From Streblospio benedicti (lineage: Eukaryota; Annelida; Polychaeta; Spionida; Spionidae), in assembly GCA_019095985.1 (NCBI GenBank), contig CM032661.1:20775432-20839431 (forward strand): a stretch of 64,000 bases of DNA. Direction: 5' to 3'. Below are positions 1 through 11,051 of the stretch, piece after piece; within the stretch, counting starts at the first letter, position 1, and each line of letters opens with the position of its first letter. Under the pieces are notes generated by a model. It saw only the letters and a program-made list of their open reading frames with translations. It was not told where the DNA came from and did not search any database. The translations under genes and the position numbers were made by a program.

Positions 1-1768
1 ATTAAACCTTAATACGATATTCTTGCGTAAAAAAAGAATTGTGATGATAATCTTCTATTGGACTAGACATTTTTTCTCTAGAAAACGAGTGTATGCTCAC
101 ATCTCAAATCGAAAGACCGTTGAACTTACAAAATTATCAGATGGTCTGAACTGTTGTTTACAGGTAGTATCTTCTATCTAGAGCTCTTAAAAATGCGCTC
201 AACGGGGGAAAGGGGGGGGATGTTAATATTGCCTCTCTAAAGAGAGAGGCGTTGTTTTTTTGTTGTTGACCTCTATGGCTCTAGAAACCGTACTAGATAG
301 TATATGCTTGACCATTCGTTAAATATCGTGACCGTCTCGGTAAAATCTCTAACAAGATTATGGAAGAACATCTCTAAGGGTTCGAGTGGTGAATTTGGGT
401 GTGGGATCATGGCATCGTCTAAAACTGCTAGGGTCGTTTTTTTTTATTGAGCGAGATTTGGGCTTTGTTTTGAATGCTTGTCAACACTCTTAAGTAGTAT
501 TTCTCTATCAGGGTCTTGGGTCACGCTGGATGCCTGAGTTGAGCCGGTGGCCATGGTCAGTGTGTGGCTAAGGCGGGGCGGGAAGCTGGGCGAGATGAGC
601 TGAGCTTCGATGTCTGTAAGTCCCCCTCTTTCCAATGAGCAATCCAGCGGCCGCTTACTCGCCAGCTGACAGGTGAGCTGAGCGGCGGCGTGGCGGTGAT
701 TAATGATCGCTTTTAATGAGGTTTACCGTATCGCTTCTTAATGAGATTTGCCGTATAGGTTTAATGGATTTTAATGGCTTCTTCGGTATCGCCTTCTATA
801 CTACTGATTTGTAATCTTCAACCACCTTCATAATTTCATCTTTCATGATTCTTAACTTCATTTCCAGTGACTCATCCTCTGGTTCAGGAAATGCACCTTT
901 ACAAGTTGGAAGTTCTGTTACTTTTTGCTTCTCAATTGATCAACTTTTTATCTCTATCAAACACTGTGTATTTCTTCACCTCTTCATTTCGTATTTCCAG
1001 ACCATTCTCTATCTTCATTTCTCTCTTCTTTCTATCCTCCCATCTAGCTTTGTTCATCATCACCTCAACGTCTGCTTCTATCTCCTCATCACTATTGGTT
1101 GGTACGTTGTAAACCCACCTTAACACTTCACGCTGATTCTCAGATATTGTTATTTGCTGTGGAATGTCATTTTCTACTTGTAATACCTGATTGTTCTACA
1201 TATTTTATTCCTCATTTTACAAACCTTCCCATTAATCCCAAACACTCTATTGAGATAATTTCTTTTACAAACACCATAATCCCAAACACTCATTAATTCT
1301 CCTAATTTAATCCATACCTTCGGATATGATCACTCAGAAGAATCTTGTTCTAGTTACTTGGTATACAGCATATGGATTCATGTTACCTTGTCTTATCTTA
1401 CTCTGCTGTTCACTTATTCCAAAAAAAACACAAACTTTTCATTTACATTTATTTTACATGTTTCAAGTCCACAGACTCCTTTTCAAATTTGTTAATGCTT
1501 ACATTACCATGATATACTAAATACACCACCATATACAAAATATTAAGAGCTATTCAGAAATATGACAACATTAAAAGTATCACTTTTTGATTAAAATACA
1601 ACAATATTAAAACTTGTACCATTTTTTCTTCAAAAAGGATTATCAATTATGCATTAATATATTATATTACAATAAAACAACACTAATAGGTTACATATTA
1701 CTATACTGTGCCATACTGCACCCATTATCCATATCAGAGCACTAATTTCCCTTACTTCTATTATACAT
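1..1768. other. Intergenic, no supported gene
   Basis: No supported host exon is seen. A short perfect hairpin lies at about 231-250 (GCCTCTCT/AGAGAGGC arms). On the minus strand 932-1126 reads a charged, Glu/Lys-rich peptide that faintly resembles the N-terminal part of GIY-YIG retroelement proteins like the one at 1769-2558. It is too short and too generic to call. The rest is AT-rich unique sequence. Confidence 0.5.
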
Positions 1769-2935
1769 CTAATTCAAATTTAAATTTAATTCTAATTCGT
1801 CTAAAATGTCTGTAAACCCCACCCTTCTTATTGCTGGTTTATAGTGATCTAATTTAGAGTTCATTACTACATCTGCCCTCATCCCAAGTATTTCAACACC
1901 CTCCCGGACTTGTCTCTCTAATGGTTTCGTAAAATTTTTAACTATTTTAAATCCGAATTTGACCTCTTCCCCATCCCCATGTTTTTCAATAATGTGCTTT
2001 GCAAAAGCGTTTTTGTTTTTGCTCTGGACAGGGTTTTGTATGGCCTTGAGGTGCTGTTGACCTCTTACATACGTTGATCTACTTGTCTCACCAATATATC
2101 TGCTCTTGACCCCTTTCTCTGCACATGTCTTACAATCACCTTGATACACAGCCCCTTCTTTGTTACAGTTCCCTTTTCCTCCAAACGCATGTACCACACA
2201 GTCTCCTCTCTTACAGTCAGTCTCTTCTTTCAATCCTGGGAGTAAGTGACATAGTTTTTGACCCGCTCTTTCTATCACTTGTATATCAATTGTCCCTTTA
2301 CCCACTTCCTGAACAACACTTTTAACTTTGCGTTTCAGCTCCCCCTTTGGGCGTTGGTGGTACGAAGAGCACAGTATCAAATGGCTTGTGCCATTCAAAT
2401 TTTGCCCTTGCCTTCTTCTCTGTCCTTTCTCCCTTCCGGTAACCCTTTTGCCGGTACAACGGTACCGTGCCATTGTTGTCCCTTTCTATCTGGCTTTCAT
2501 AGGCTTTCATTCCAGACTTTATAATGTCTAATCTTGCCTTTGGTCCATATCCACTCACTTTGAGCGATTACGCTGAATTCATTTTAAATGTTTTTAAATG
2601 AAAATGGACATGTACCTATTCTAGATCTAGCCGTCAAGATGGAGAATGGGAATATTGTGTACACATACTACAGAAAAGAAATGGTGAACTTTAGAGTTCT
2701 AATGAATAATTCGGCCATGCCGTACAAAATGAAAAAGGATATGCTTAGTTCAGAAGTAGTGATGTTGACAGCTCTGATTTACCCTCACTTCATTCGGGTA
2801 AAATCAGACGTCATGCTCAATTTTGTGATTGACACTCCATCTCATGGTCAATTCCTACAAAGTACCAGTTCTGCCATAGTTGCCCTTGACCAAGCTCGCA
2901 TGAAATGTTGGTATTACCTATGGTCAAACTTGTAA
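1769..2935 (-). mobile_element. GIY-YIG retroelement fragment (Penelope-like type), with inverted 5' part
   Basis: On the minus strand 2558 to 1769 codes for the C-terminal part of a reverse-transcriptase element. It has a linker with SGYGPKARLDIIKSG, then LFVPPTPKG, Cys pairs, and a GIY-YIG nuclease core reading YIGETSRSTYVRGQQHLKA. The plus strand from 2588 to about 2770 reads the region that normally precedes this linker in such proteins (VPILDLAV, then SAMPYKMKKDMLSSEVV). So the upstream part of the same element lies next to it in the opposite orientation. The minus-strand part sits in two overlapping frames, so it is not intact. I assign it to the GIY-YIG-bearing Penelope-like class from domain order; the exact clade is not resolved. 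From about 2770 the plus-strand piece runs into a fragment of the palindromic repeat family seen at 9454-9560. Confidence 0.7.
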
Positions 2936-3729
2936 ATAAGATTTTTCATGTCTGATCTGATAGTTTATAATAAATTTATTAACAAAGAATATAGAATATA
3001 AACAACACATACATGATCATGATGTTGAATTGATACTTACAATATAATTTGGGGAAAAACACCTTCTACATTTTAACTAAAAGCTTCAGGGCAACTAACC
3101 GATAATTATATTAGATCAACTGGATTCGACCCACCATGCGCCCTGAAGGGCACTTCAAAAAAAGTTAGTGTCAAGCCCTGTGAAAGTGAGCATCTTTTGG
3201 GAAAGTACAGAGACAGTGTAATAATACAGTACTGAGTGCTTTCTGGGAACCTAGGTGCCTATACACGGATTAAACTGAAAACAAATAGTATTTTTATGAC
3301 TACATCACTCAGCAGTGCATTCTTTAATCTGTATCAATATTGTAACATAGCATTATTGTTCAAATTACAAACTAACAATGTTTGTCTGTGCCACAGAAAC
3401 CATAATGCCCGTTATTTGCTATAATACCTTTGCAGCTCATAACATTCAATGAGTCATTACATAATGAAGTATATGTATTAGTTATCTCATAAACTCTTAT
3501 CTGTGATAGAAGTCAACATTTATCATTGAAAATCAAAATGAACAGTGCGGGTTTTGATTTGATTATTTCATTAGGACCCTCAAAAAGGGGTCTCACAGGG
3601 CAGATCTTCGAGGTGGTAGGGGGGGTCCAAAGGCAGATCAGACTGCAATTATTTTTTTGGTTGATGGACTCCGGAGGGAAATTTGGTTTACTTAGCACTG
3701 GGATCTGAAAAAGTCCAAATATGGGACAC
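2936..3729. other. Intergenic spacer, nothing recognised
   Basis: AT-rich sequence with no exon-like reading frame and no terminal repeats that I can see. The stretch 3520-3730 is purine-rich and may belong to the retroelement that begins just after it. Confidence 0.4.
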
Positions 3730-3768
3730 CTTAAAAAAGGAAGGAAGATGGGCATTAGATTAAAAAGG

Positions 3769-5776
3769 ATGTCCTGAGGAAGAATATTAATAGATAAGTT
3801 TATGAATGTAGTAACTGGGCCAGTGGCCTCATATGTACATCTTAGCCTCAATAGAGGGACAGGGTATTAAGATGGATCAATACAAGAGGCAGGAGTATAT
3901 AAAGCCGAGACAGCAAGTCTGCTGGGTAGAATGTATTAAAAAATAAAGTTGTGAAAGGACATAATTTTTTGTATTTTTCCCCATTACATTTGGTGGAGAG
4001 GTCGGTTTGTTATTTACCCAATTCATTCTACAATTTGGAATAATATTATAAGGAATTAAAAATGTCTGATGAAAAAAAACAACAACAACAAAAATTAAAA
4101 AAAAAAAAAAAAAAGAAGAAAGAAACTGTTATCTCCTTTGGGGAAAACTGTGTAATGTACTCATAATCAGTGTAATACCCACCATAGGAATACTGTTTAA
4201 AGAGTGTTGTGCTCATAATTGGTGTGAAACAATAAGGATACTGTGTTGGTATGTCCCAACCATAAAGGTTCTTTGTAAAATATATAGTGCATATTGGTGT
4301 GGGATTTGTGACAGTGGAGTGTTTACTGTTTACCAACCAACCAGTTTTAATGATTAGTTTAGTGATTAGTGCTACTTAAATACTCATTTTATAATTGAAA
4401 ATATGGATCTAATGGTGATCAACGCTGCCAGATTGGATAGATGTGAAATCAGGGGACATACGATGTGACGTTTCAAAGTTTCATTTAAATATGACAGGGT
4501 TAAAATAATGTTGGACTGTTCCTGTATTATTGATTTACTAATTCACTATAGTATATGCTTCACTTGTATTGTCGTTGAAAATTTGTGGTTATTTGTAATT
4601 TGAACTGTTTTTTTTTTTTAAAAAAAATAATAATAAAAATAAAAACATGCCTTCACAGGCGAGACACTCAAGAATCGAATTTCCACAACCCCATTAAAAT
4701 TTTCAAAAGTTCATTAAGATTATGTTATTGTTTTTAATATTTTCTTGTATGTCAAACGTGTGCTGATAAGTCACGGGTATATCTGTTATTAAGAGCAAGT
4801 CAATTAACATAAGATTATTCTTTTGAGATTGTATAACCTCTGCTGTTGGTAATCAAGCATATATCACGAACCCAGGGTAACGTCGTACTATAAGAATATT
4901 GAACAACAATTTTGATTATATTTTTGTTTTCTCCATTTTATTAGTCATCTATTCAGCATTATACTTCTTTGCACACTTTTGTAACTTTTGACTAGTGAAA
5001 TATGTACTAGTATTTATATAGCATAGATGTGAATGTATCTGGAATAATTTTATCAATACCTAATCGTAAGGCATTTTTTATGGAAATACGATTCACAGTA
5101 GAAGTAAAAAATAATAATAAAAAAAAAGCAGTTTGTATATATAGTAATTAGTCATAAGTAGTTTTTTATGTGTGTGTTAATTATTATGCATTTATTACTG
5201 GACACTATATGAACTCTTCACACGATGAGACAGTCAAACAACGTTTGTTTACCTTACACTATTTTTTAGATATATGTTTAATTGAGAGTTCTTTACATCA
5301 ATAATGATTTACTAGTTTCTGAAGAGAACGTAATTAGCAATGTTACTTTGATTTTGTAAGTAAATGTGATGTTTGATTTTGAACATGTTTTTTTTTATAA
5401 ATTTTGGATGATATTAATGTAATGTATTAGATTTACATTTTGAGTTAAGATATGTTTGTGTCACTTTCATGTTGTTAATTGGTATTATCATGCATGTAAA
5501 AAAAAATATTGTATAAGATACATAATTTTTTTGGGGGGAGCTCGAGGAGGATGTCCTGAGCCAGAATATCAATAGATAAGTTTATGAATGTAGTAACTGG
5601 GCCAGTGGCCACATATGTACATCTTAGCCTCAATATAGGGACAGGGTTCATATAAGATGGATCAATACAAGAGGCAGGAGTATATAAAGCCGAGACAGCA
5701 AGTCTGCTGGGTAGAATGTATTAAAATAAAGTTGTGAAAAGGACATATAATTGTTTTGTATTTTCTCCCCATTACA
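3769..5776 (+). mobile_element. Non-autonomous LTR-type element (TRIM/LARD-like), structurally whole
   Basis: Two direct repeats of about 220 bp (about 3769-3986 and 5549-5776) flank about 1.56 kb of AT-rich DNA with no coding capacity. Each starts TGTCCTGAG and ends CCCCATTACA. Each has a TATA-like box in TATATAAAGCC and an AATAAA signal. A purine-rich tract precedes the second repeat and a primer-binding-site-like stretch follows the first. The flanks share AGGA, a likely 4 bp target duplication. The two repeats differ by only a few percent, so the insertion is moderately recent. It sits within the GIY-YIG region of an older Penelope-like element. Superfamily (Gypsy, BEL or Copia) cannot be assigned because there are no genes. 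Confidence 0.75.
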
Positions 5777-6098
5777 AGGAACATCAGAAAGATGTTGAAC
5801 AACATGGAAAGTTGAATTTCACCAGAGCTGCCAAAAGAGAGTCTGCTACAGAATTCAGCAAAAGTGCCATCACAGATCATGTCAATAAGGAAAATCACAA
5901 GTGTGATTGGAAGGGCGTGACAGTTCTAGACAGAGAGAGTGATGGCAGGACTAGAGCTATCAAAGGAAGCTGTTACATCCAGATGCAAAAGTCAGACCAT
6001 GAACAGAGATGAGGGGGGCCACCACTTTATGAGTCTACAACCCAGTGCTTGCTGCAGGGGGGCAAAGCCCATAAACCATGATCTAACATGCGCAGTAG

Positions 6099-6140
6099 TG
6101 TTTATGAAAATGTCTGCAGCAGCAGACGAAACTGTCAAAC
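6099..6140 (+). ncRNA. Decayed hammerhead-like motif in Penelope-like 3' end
   Basis: A stem I candidate (GUGUUU pairing with AAACAU) flanks a stem II hairpin (GUCUGC, loop AGCA, GCAGAC), followed directly by GAAAC and UGUC, the normal 3' part of a hammerhead. The conserved CUGAUGA is reduced to a remnant ending in AUGA, so this copy should not cleave. Its place after the GIY-YIG coding end matches the known position of hammerheads in Penelope-like elements. Confidence 0.5.
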
Positions 6141-6740
6141 ATTTAAAAAAACTAGTGTTGTGAAAGATGAAACTAATAAATTTACCTCCAACAGGTTGTA
6201 CACTGCTCTGTGCTACCTACAAGTTAAATACATACAGGTCAGGCGAGTGAATGCAAATGTGAATGATTAGCACGTCTGTGCCGCTACAGCAGCACTTGTG
6301 CTGTATGCTCCAAGGGAATTGAGAAAGATATAGTGTAATAAAGATGCCAGCTGCCTGGTGTGAATGTAAAGTCATGAGAGCACTACATTTACATTTTACC
6401 TCTATGACATGCCTGTAGAATGTTTGCTTCATCCTATGAAGGGCTGAATGACGTCACATGGTGTCTTAAACAAAGAACCTTCTAAATAAGAACCTGAGGG
6501 TGGGAACTAATTGAGTTGAACGCTACAGTCAATTCGCCGTACCCTACTCTACTACTCTAGCTTTTAATCACAATCGACCTATACTTTATCCTTTGTTGTC
6601 AGATTCTTATTTTATCTTCATTGTAATTTGTAATCTGTTTAGACAAATGAGAGAATAATTGTATTCTGACTCTTTGTCAATGAATAAGAGATCATTTTAT
6701 CAGATAATCTATTAATGTGGTAACTATATGTTTTGTCTTT
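6141..6740. other. Intergenic spacer
   Basis: No gene seen. The first part may be the 3' tail of the Penelope-like element. Confidence 0.35.
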
Positions 6741-6748
6741 TCCTATAG

Positions 6749-6872
6749 ACTTAGACATTGATAAATGCTTTTCAAAACCCTGTATGAATAATGGGACTTG
6801 TGATAACTCATTGGTGGACAGATTCGCTTTTGTGATTGTTTAGCTGGGTATAGAGGCGATCGTTGTGAAACT
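6749..6872 (+). pseudogene. Orphan EGF-like exon, frame-disrupted
   Basis: After a plausible acceptor (TTTCCTATAG) the plus strand reads DLDIDKCFSKPCMNNGTCDNS, the first four-cysteine half of an EGF repeat with the usual C-x4-C-x5-C spacing. The second half (CDCLAGYRGDRCET) is present in the next frame, so there is a small indel near 6830. No partner exon is seen on either side. It could be a relic of a multi-EGF extracellular protein gene, or an exon with an assembly error close to the gap. Confidence 0.5.
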
Positions 6873-6989
6873 GGTCAGATATTTCATAAAAAAGCAATTC
6901 TACTCTCACTGTTCTGCCAAGCTCCTGCCACTGCATTGACATAGCTTAAGAGACATCTTCCATTTTTACTATATCAAGAGGCCCTGATG

Positions 6990-7344
6990 GTTGTCAGTAG
7001 CTCAGTGGTTAGAGCGTACGACTTGAAAATAGGAGTTGCTTGTGTCATAAGTTCGCGGCCCGGTCATGGCAGACACAGTGTCGCCAAAAACCGATACGTC
7101 ATTGCATCTGCCACTGAGTTGCTGATTTCCACCGAGCACGCCGCCACCGCACAGTGTTACTACTAGACGGTAGCGACGTCAGCGGAGGTTCGGAAGCCTC
7201 ATTAAAAGGCGTGTCCCGTGTAGAGAGCCATACCTCTGCACGTAAAAGAACTCACCTAGTTTTGAAAACTATAGCTAGTGTGATCCCTCCACAACCCCGA
7301 GGCTCAGTTGGCTACCTAGCCTGCCTTCGGAGGTCCATGTACCA
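6990..7344 (+). mobile_element. tRNA-derived SINE-like sequence, cut by gap
   Basis: GTAGCTCAGTGGTTAGAGC matches a Pol III A box in a tRNA-like head. About 45 bp later AAGTTCGCGGCCCGG resembles a degenerate B box. An unrelated body follows with GTAAAAGAACTCACC, which recurs as a motif in animal SINEs. The 3' end is lost in the gap. It is not a functional tRNA because the acceptor arms do not pair. Confidence 0.5.
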
Positions 7345-7444
7345 NNNNNNNNNNNNNNNNNNNNNNNNNNNNNNNNNNNNNNNNNNNNNNNNNNNNNNNN
7401 NNNNNNNNNNNNNNNNNNNNNNNNNNNNNNNNNNNNNNNNNNNN
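7345..7444. other. Assembly gap (100 N)
   Basis: Exactly 100 N, probably a placeholder of unknown true size. Confidence 0.95.
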
Positions 7445-8020
7445 CAGTACAGGTGTGGAAAAAAATTTTGGATCTTTGGAACTAGGTGCAGGGCCCGGGA
7501 TGAAACCCCCCCGACCTAGGGGCTTGTTATCTGGTCACATTTGACCCATTGGTTAACAAACATAAGCGCATATTGAATATTGAACTGCATACGAAGCCAA
7601 CATCCAATATCGTTCCTTATTAGGGATTGTTTATTTTCGGACAAGTCTTTCCAACCTGGGGACCTGATGAACGGTGGGCGATGAGTCAACTTGGTGTGTA
7701 TACCACCAGGGGGCTAATCACAACCCAGGGAGACTTCAATTTGACATATCGGCTATGAAATGAGCAGAAAACAAATGGTGAACCGAATAGGACCGGCACT
7801 CAATAAAGCAGGCAACATTCCACCCGGTTCCTTATTCAATTATGAACTGTGAAGTGTGAACAGGAGCCAACATTCCACTGGTGATTAAATTGTGCTCGTG
7901 CACAACTCATATTCACCAGTTGTTTACAAATCGTAATAAATTTCCCTGCCAAAACAACTTTTTAGACTAAATATAGCTGTCATTTTGTTGGACAATATTG
8001 TGGAAAATATGTATAATTCT
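7445..8020. other. Intergenic spacer
   Basis: No gene or clear repeat structure recognised. Confidence 0.35.
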
Positions 8021-8978
8021 TGTAATCAAACCAGTATTAGAATATGGCAGTGGTGTTTGGGGTCATATATCAGGGTTGTTGTATTGATAATGTTCAATTT
8101 AGAGCTCTTAGATGTTATTTAGGGTGCACAGGTTTTCACCTAATCTAGCATTGACTGGTGATGTGGGTTGGCTTAGTAGTCCAAAAACCAAGTAGAAATG
8201 TGTGGCGTATAAGAATGTGGAATAGGCTTGTTATATGGCAGAGAATAGATCAATAAGAAAAAATATTTGAATGGGATTATCAAATATGTAAACAAAATTG
8301 GTGTAAAAAGAGATGAAATGTCTTTTTACTGAACTCTTGGTGTTGGATGCATTTGAAGAAAAAGGTTTTTGTGATATTCGAAATATAAGCCCTAAACTAG
8401 AATGTATTATGTTAGACAACTGGAAATATAATATTAACACTGAACCCTATGTGAAGTGTTTAATGTCTAAGGGGGGCCAGATCATTATTTACCCAATTTA
8501 GACATGGTATTATTACCTCTTAGAATATAGACAGGTACGTAGATTTAGAAATAAACGAATTTGCGAGCGATGTGAGCTTGATATGGTTGGAGATGAAGTG
8601 CACTTCCTATGTACTTGTCCTTTATATGTAAACATTAGGCTTTCATTACTTAAATAGGCAGCCGATTTAGACGATAACTTGATACATTTAGCTGCATGAA
8701 GTAAAATTATATTCCTTGTGAAAAATATTTGGAAAGATGTATCAAAATTTATTGTTGCTGCATGGGATATTCGTAAAAATGTTTTATATAGAAGAATTTT
8801 TATAGAAAAAATTTGAAATTTTTGAATTTTATATTTATGATGCATATACCCACATGTATTTCATTTATATAATTTATTTAAGGTAGCGTGTAAGCCCCTA
8901 TAATTTGTATTTAAAATATTCCTCTGTAAATGCAATGTATAAACAATGTCACCATAAAAAATAAATCAATCAATCATA
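8021..8978 (+). mobile_element. LINE 3' fragment (reverse transcriptase C-terminal part)
   Basis: Plus-strand frames read KPVLEYGSGVWG, then a GWLSS and IRMWNRLV segment, and later RICERCELDMVGDEVHFLCTCPLY, a Cys/His cluster typical of the C-terminus of many animal non-LTR retrotransposon proteins. Several stops and frame changes interrupt it. The copy ends with AATAAATCAATCAATCA, the short simple-repeat tail expected at a LINE 3' end. The endonuclease and RT catalytic core are absent, so this is a 5'-truncated dead copy. The clade is not assigned. Confidence 0.7.
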
Positions 8979-9069
8979 TATCCCAAATGGGAATTTCCAC
9001 TAAAACAGCGAGTATGGTCATATGCTACTTACCACCGCCACTCAGTCTCTTGTTACTCTGAAGGACACC

Positions 9070-9108
9070 ATGAAGCTCGATCAGATAGGAGAGTTTGGCA
9101 AGTACCAG
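9070..9108 (+). pseudogene. Orphan SLC22 first coding exon
   Basis: The exon reads MKLDQIGEFGKYQ and ends in CAG followed by GTATGT. Its last 24 nucleotides are identical to the end of the first exon of the intact SLC22 gene (29826-29876, minus strand), and both end in phase 0. It is four codons shorter than that exon. No transmembrane exons follow on this strand. The only other SLC22-like piece downstream is the putative last exon at 9769. I infer a duplicated gene that lost its middle. A live start exon of a gene whose other exons lie outside the window is less likely. Confidence 0.6.
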
Positions 9109-9453
9109 GTATGTTATTTTTGGCTATTTAATGTATTTTCATAACTAGCGGTTACCCAAAGGGATGCTAAGAATGATTATGATTGTACATTAGTCTTTTT
9201 GGTATTTATGATTCTTTTTATCCTTGGATGTAATGACAATATTGCTTGAGTATTAAACGATTCTTTTTATACAGCTTAATAGCATTTTATGAATGTGTGT
9301 TTAATTGATAAAATTAGCTAATTTTTCTGTTACCACGTTGTTTTGCAAATATTCTTTTTTCTTTTTCATGTCTTGAAGCTCTCTACTCATATCAGAATGT
9401 TTAGTTTTAATGATGTATTGTAGCATTTGCCCACGAGATTGGAGTGTCAATCA

Positions 9454-9560
9454 TGAAATTGAGCATGCTGACGTCTGATTTACCCGAGGGTAAATCAGAC
9501 GTCAGATGCTCAATTTCACAATTGACATGACAATTGAGTGGTCAATTACCGTTCTATCAT
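9454..9560. repeat. Short palindromic repeat (MITE family member)
   Basis: Near-perfect inverted arms of about 31 bp (9454-9485 and 9488-9518) separated by two bases, centred on GATTTACCCGAGGGTAAATC. Related stretches occur near 2770-2860 and 10715-10800, so it is a dispersed family. The motif TTCTATCATGACAAAAAT after it matches the ends of the fold-back at 10788-11051. Confidence 0.7.
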
Positions 9561-9768
9561 GACAAAAATACACACTGCTTGTGTGTTTATTAATCCCATA
9601 TTTCAGAGTCATGCTGAGCAGTCTTTTGTATAAAATTTTAGAAATTCTATTTACATATATTTTTGTTAGTTTCACTCTTGTTTTAGAAAATAAAACTCAC
9701 ACTCATCTTCATATACACAATCAAACGGATACAGTAATCACTAATCAAGTCAGTGTCACTCTTTGTAG

Positions 9769-9955
9769 AAAGCTCCAGAAGAAGCCTGAGACAATGGTCA
9801 CGATGGTACCATCTGGAAAAGAGGCAGAACACGTGGCAAATAGCCAATGTCAAGACCCAACAAAAGTAAAGAAAAATGGTGGGTCTGCTGCAGACGAAAT
9901 CGACCAATTACTTGTTAGAGATGACGTCAAGAACTTGAACGACGTCGTCGTCTGA
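9769..9955 (+). pseudogene. Putative last exon of an SLC22 paralogue
   Basis: After an acceptor (CTTTGTAG) the frame reads KLQKKPETMVTMVPSGKEAE and continues to a stop at 9953-9955. The phase (one base finishing a codon) and the ETMVTM segment resemble the last exon of the intact SLC22 gene (SDTLVTMATSESE). A polyadenylation signal AATAAA lies at 10150. Cytoplasmic tails diverge fast, so the similarity is weak evidence alone. It gains support from the SLC22-like first exon only 660 bp upstream on the same strand. Confidence 0.4.
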
Positions 9956-10787
9956 CTGTGGGTGAAGTTCCAGAGACTGTTAGACTCGGAAAGGTGCATT
10001 AGCCTACTTCAACCAGCCTATATATTGCATAGTATTTATCACAAATCTGTGTTGGAGAGGGCGGTCTAGATAAGGAGCCGTCTCTAGCAGGCTCTGCCGC
10101 ACCTGTAGTACATGAACATGTATTCTTATGTGTATGTATTTTTATTTCTAATAAAAGAATGTGAACAGAAATACTTTATGTATAGTATACATACTCCGAG
10201 TGCACTATGATCACAATATTAATAAGTGAATTCATACGTTTTTATTGATAAATCGTGTACTTGTCTTTGCAAAGTTACACATAACACATAACAACATCTT
10301 AAAATATATGTTTCGCAGTGAACGTCAAATCAATTCAGGGATATGATACAGTGAATAAAAAATAAAACCGCATAATGTGTACATATACAAACACTGGAAT
10401 CGTCCTTATGTTCCACGCAAATAGGGTAGTTAAAGTAAACATTTTCCACCGAATCTCCACTTTTATTTCACACTGTGACTTAATCTCGCATGATGAATTT
10501 AATTATATTTCATGTATATTGTTCCATAAATAAGTTGTTGATATACCTAATTCAAAATAATACACAGATAGACACAAATGAACAAATCAATACACAATAC
10601 TTTCCTCTTGTTTTCTTCCTGTTGAGCGTCTTTATTCTATATTGCTTTTTAGAATGCTGTATACAGTTTGTCAACCCAATGCGTCATTGTAGGAATTGAC
10701 CACTCAATAGTCTCAACGAAGTGAGGGTAAATCAGACGTCAGCATGCTCAATTTCAAGATTGACACGACAATCGAGTGGTCAAATAC

Positions 10788-11051
10788 CATTCTATCGTGA
10801 CTAAAATCCACACTAAATGAGTGTATGATTCGTTTTTATTTTGAAATAAATCATATCATAACGGTCTCATTGTCATTTGACCGTGCGACGTCAGCAGCTG
10901 TATAGAAAATGTGACGGTACTAGTCTAGTGTTGACTGTGGTCCGTGACGTCGCATGGTCAAAATGGCAATGAGACCGTTATGATATGATTTATTTCAAAA
11001 TAAAAACGAATCAGACACTCATTTAGTGTGGATTTTAGTCATGATAGAATG
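10788..11051. mobile_element. Fold-back MITE
   Basis: Arms of about 105 bp (10788-10892 and 10945-11051) are near-perfect inverted copies around a loop of about 50 bp. The outer ends read CATTCTATCGTGAC and GTCATGATAGAATG; the inner ends carry TGCGACGTCA. There is no coding capacity. It belongs to the same family as the palindrome at 9454. Confidence 0.8.

Larger units (their letters stand above)
3730..6140 (+). mobile_element. Penelope-like element 3' part, split by an LTR-type insertion
   Basis: Just before the LTR element the plus strand reads RKMGIRLK, and just after it EHQKDVEQHGKL, SAITDHVNKENHKCDW, VLDRESDGRTRAIK and then, in another frame, MNRDEGG. This run is typical of the second half of the GIY-YIG nuclease domain at the C-terminus of Penelope-like elements. 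The upstream reverse transcriptase is not recognisable. After the coding end, 6099-6140 contains a degraded hammerhead-ribozyme-like fold, which Penelope-like elements are known to carry. The copy is broken and old. Confidence 0.7.

Noticed and set aside
845-1126. Minus-strand Glu/Lys-rich frame as part of the GIY-YIG element
   Set aside because: Similarity is faint and low in complexity, and its order relative to 1769-2558 does not fit one element copy.
4046-4336. Frame with a Phe run on the minus strand
   Set aside because: It is made by poly-A/poly-T and CAA tracts inside the non-autonomous LTR-type element.
9581-9955. A 124-residue plus-strand frame as a whole gene
   Set aside because: The first half looks like intron sequence before a splice acceptor; only the part after 9769 is exon-like.
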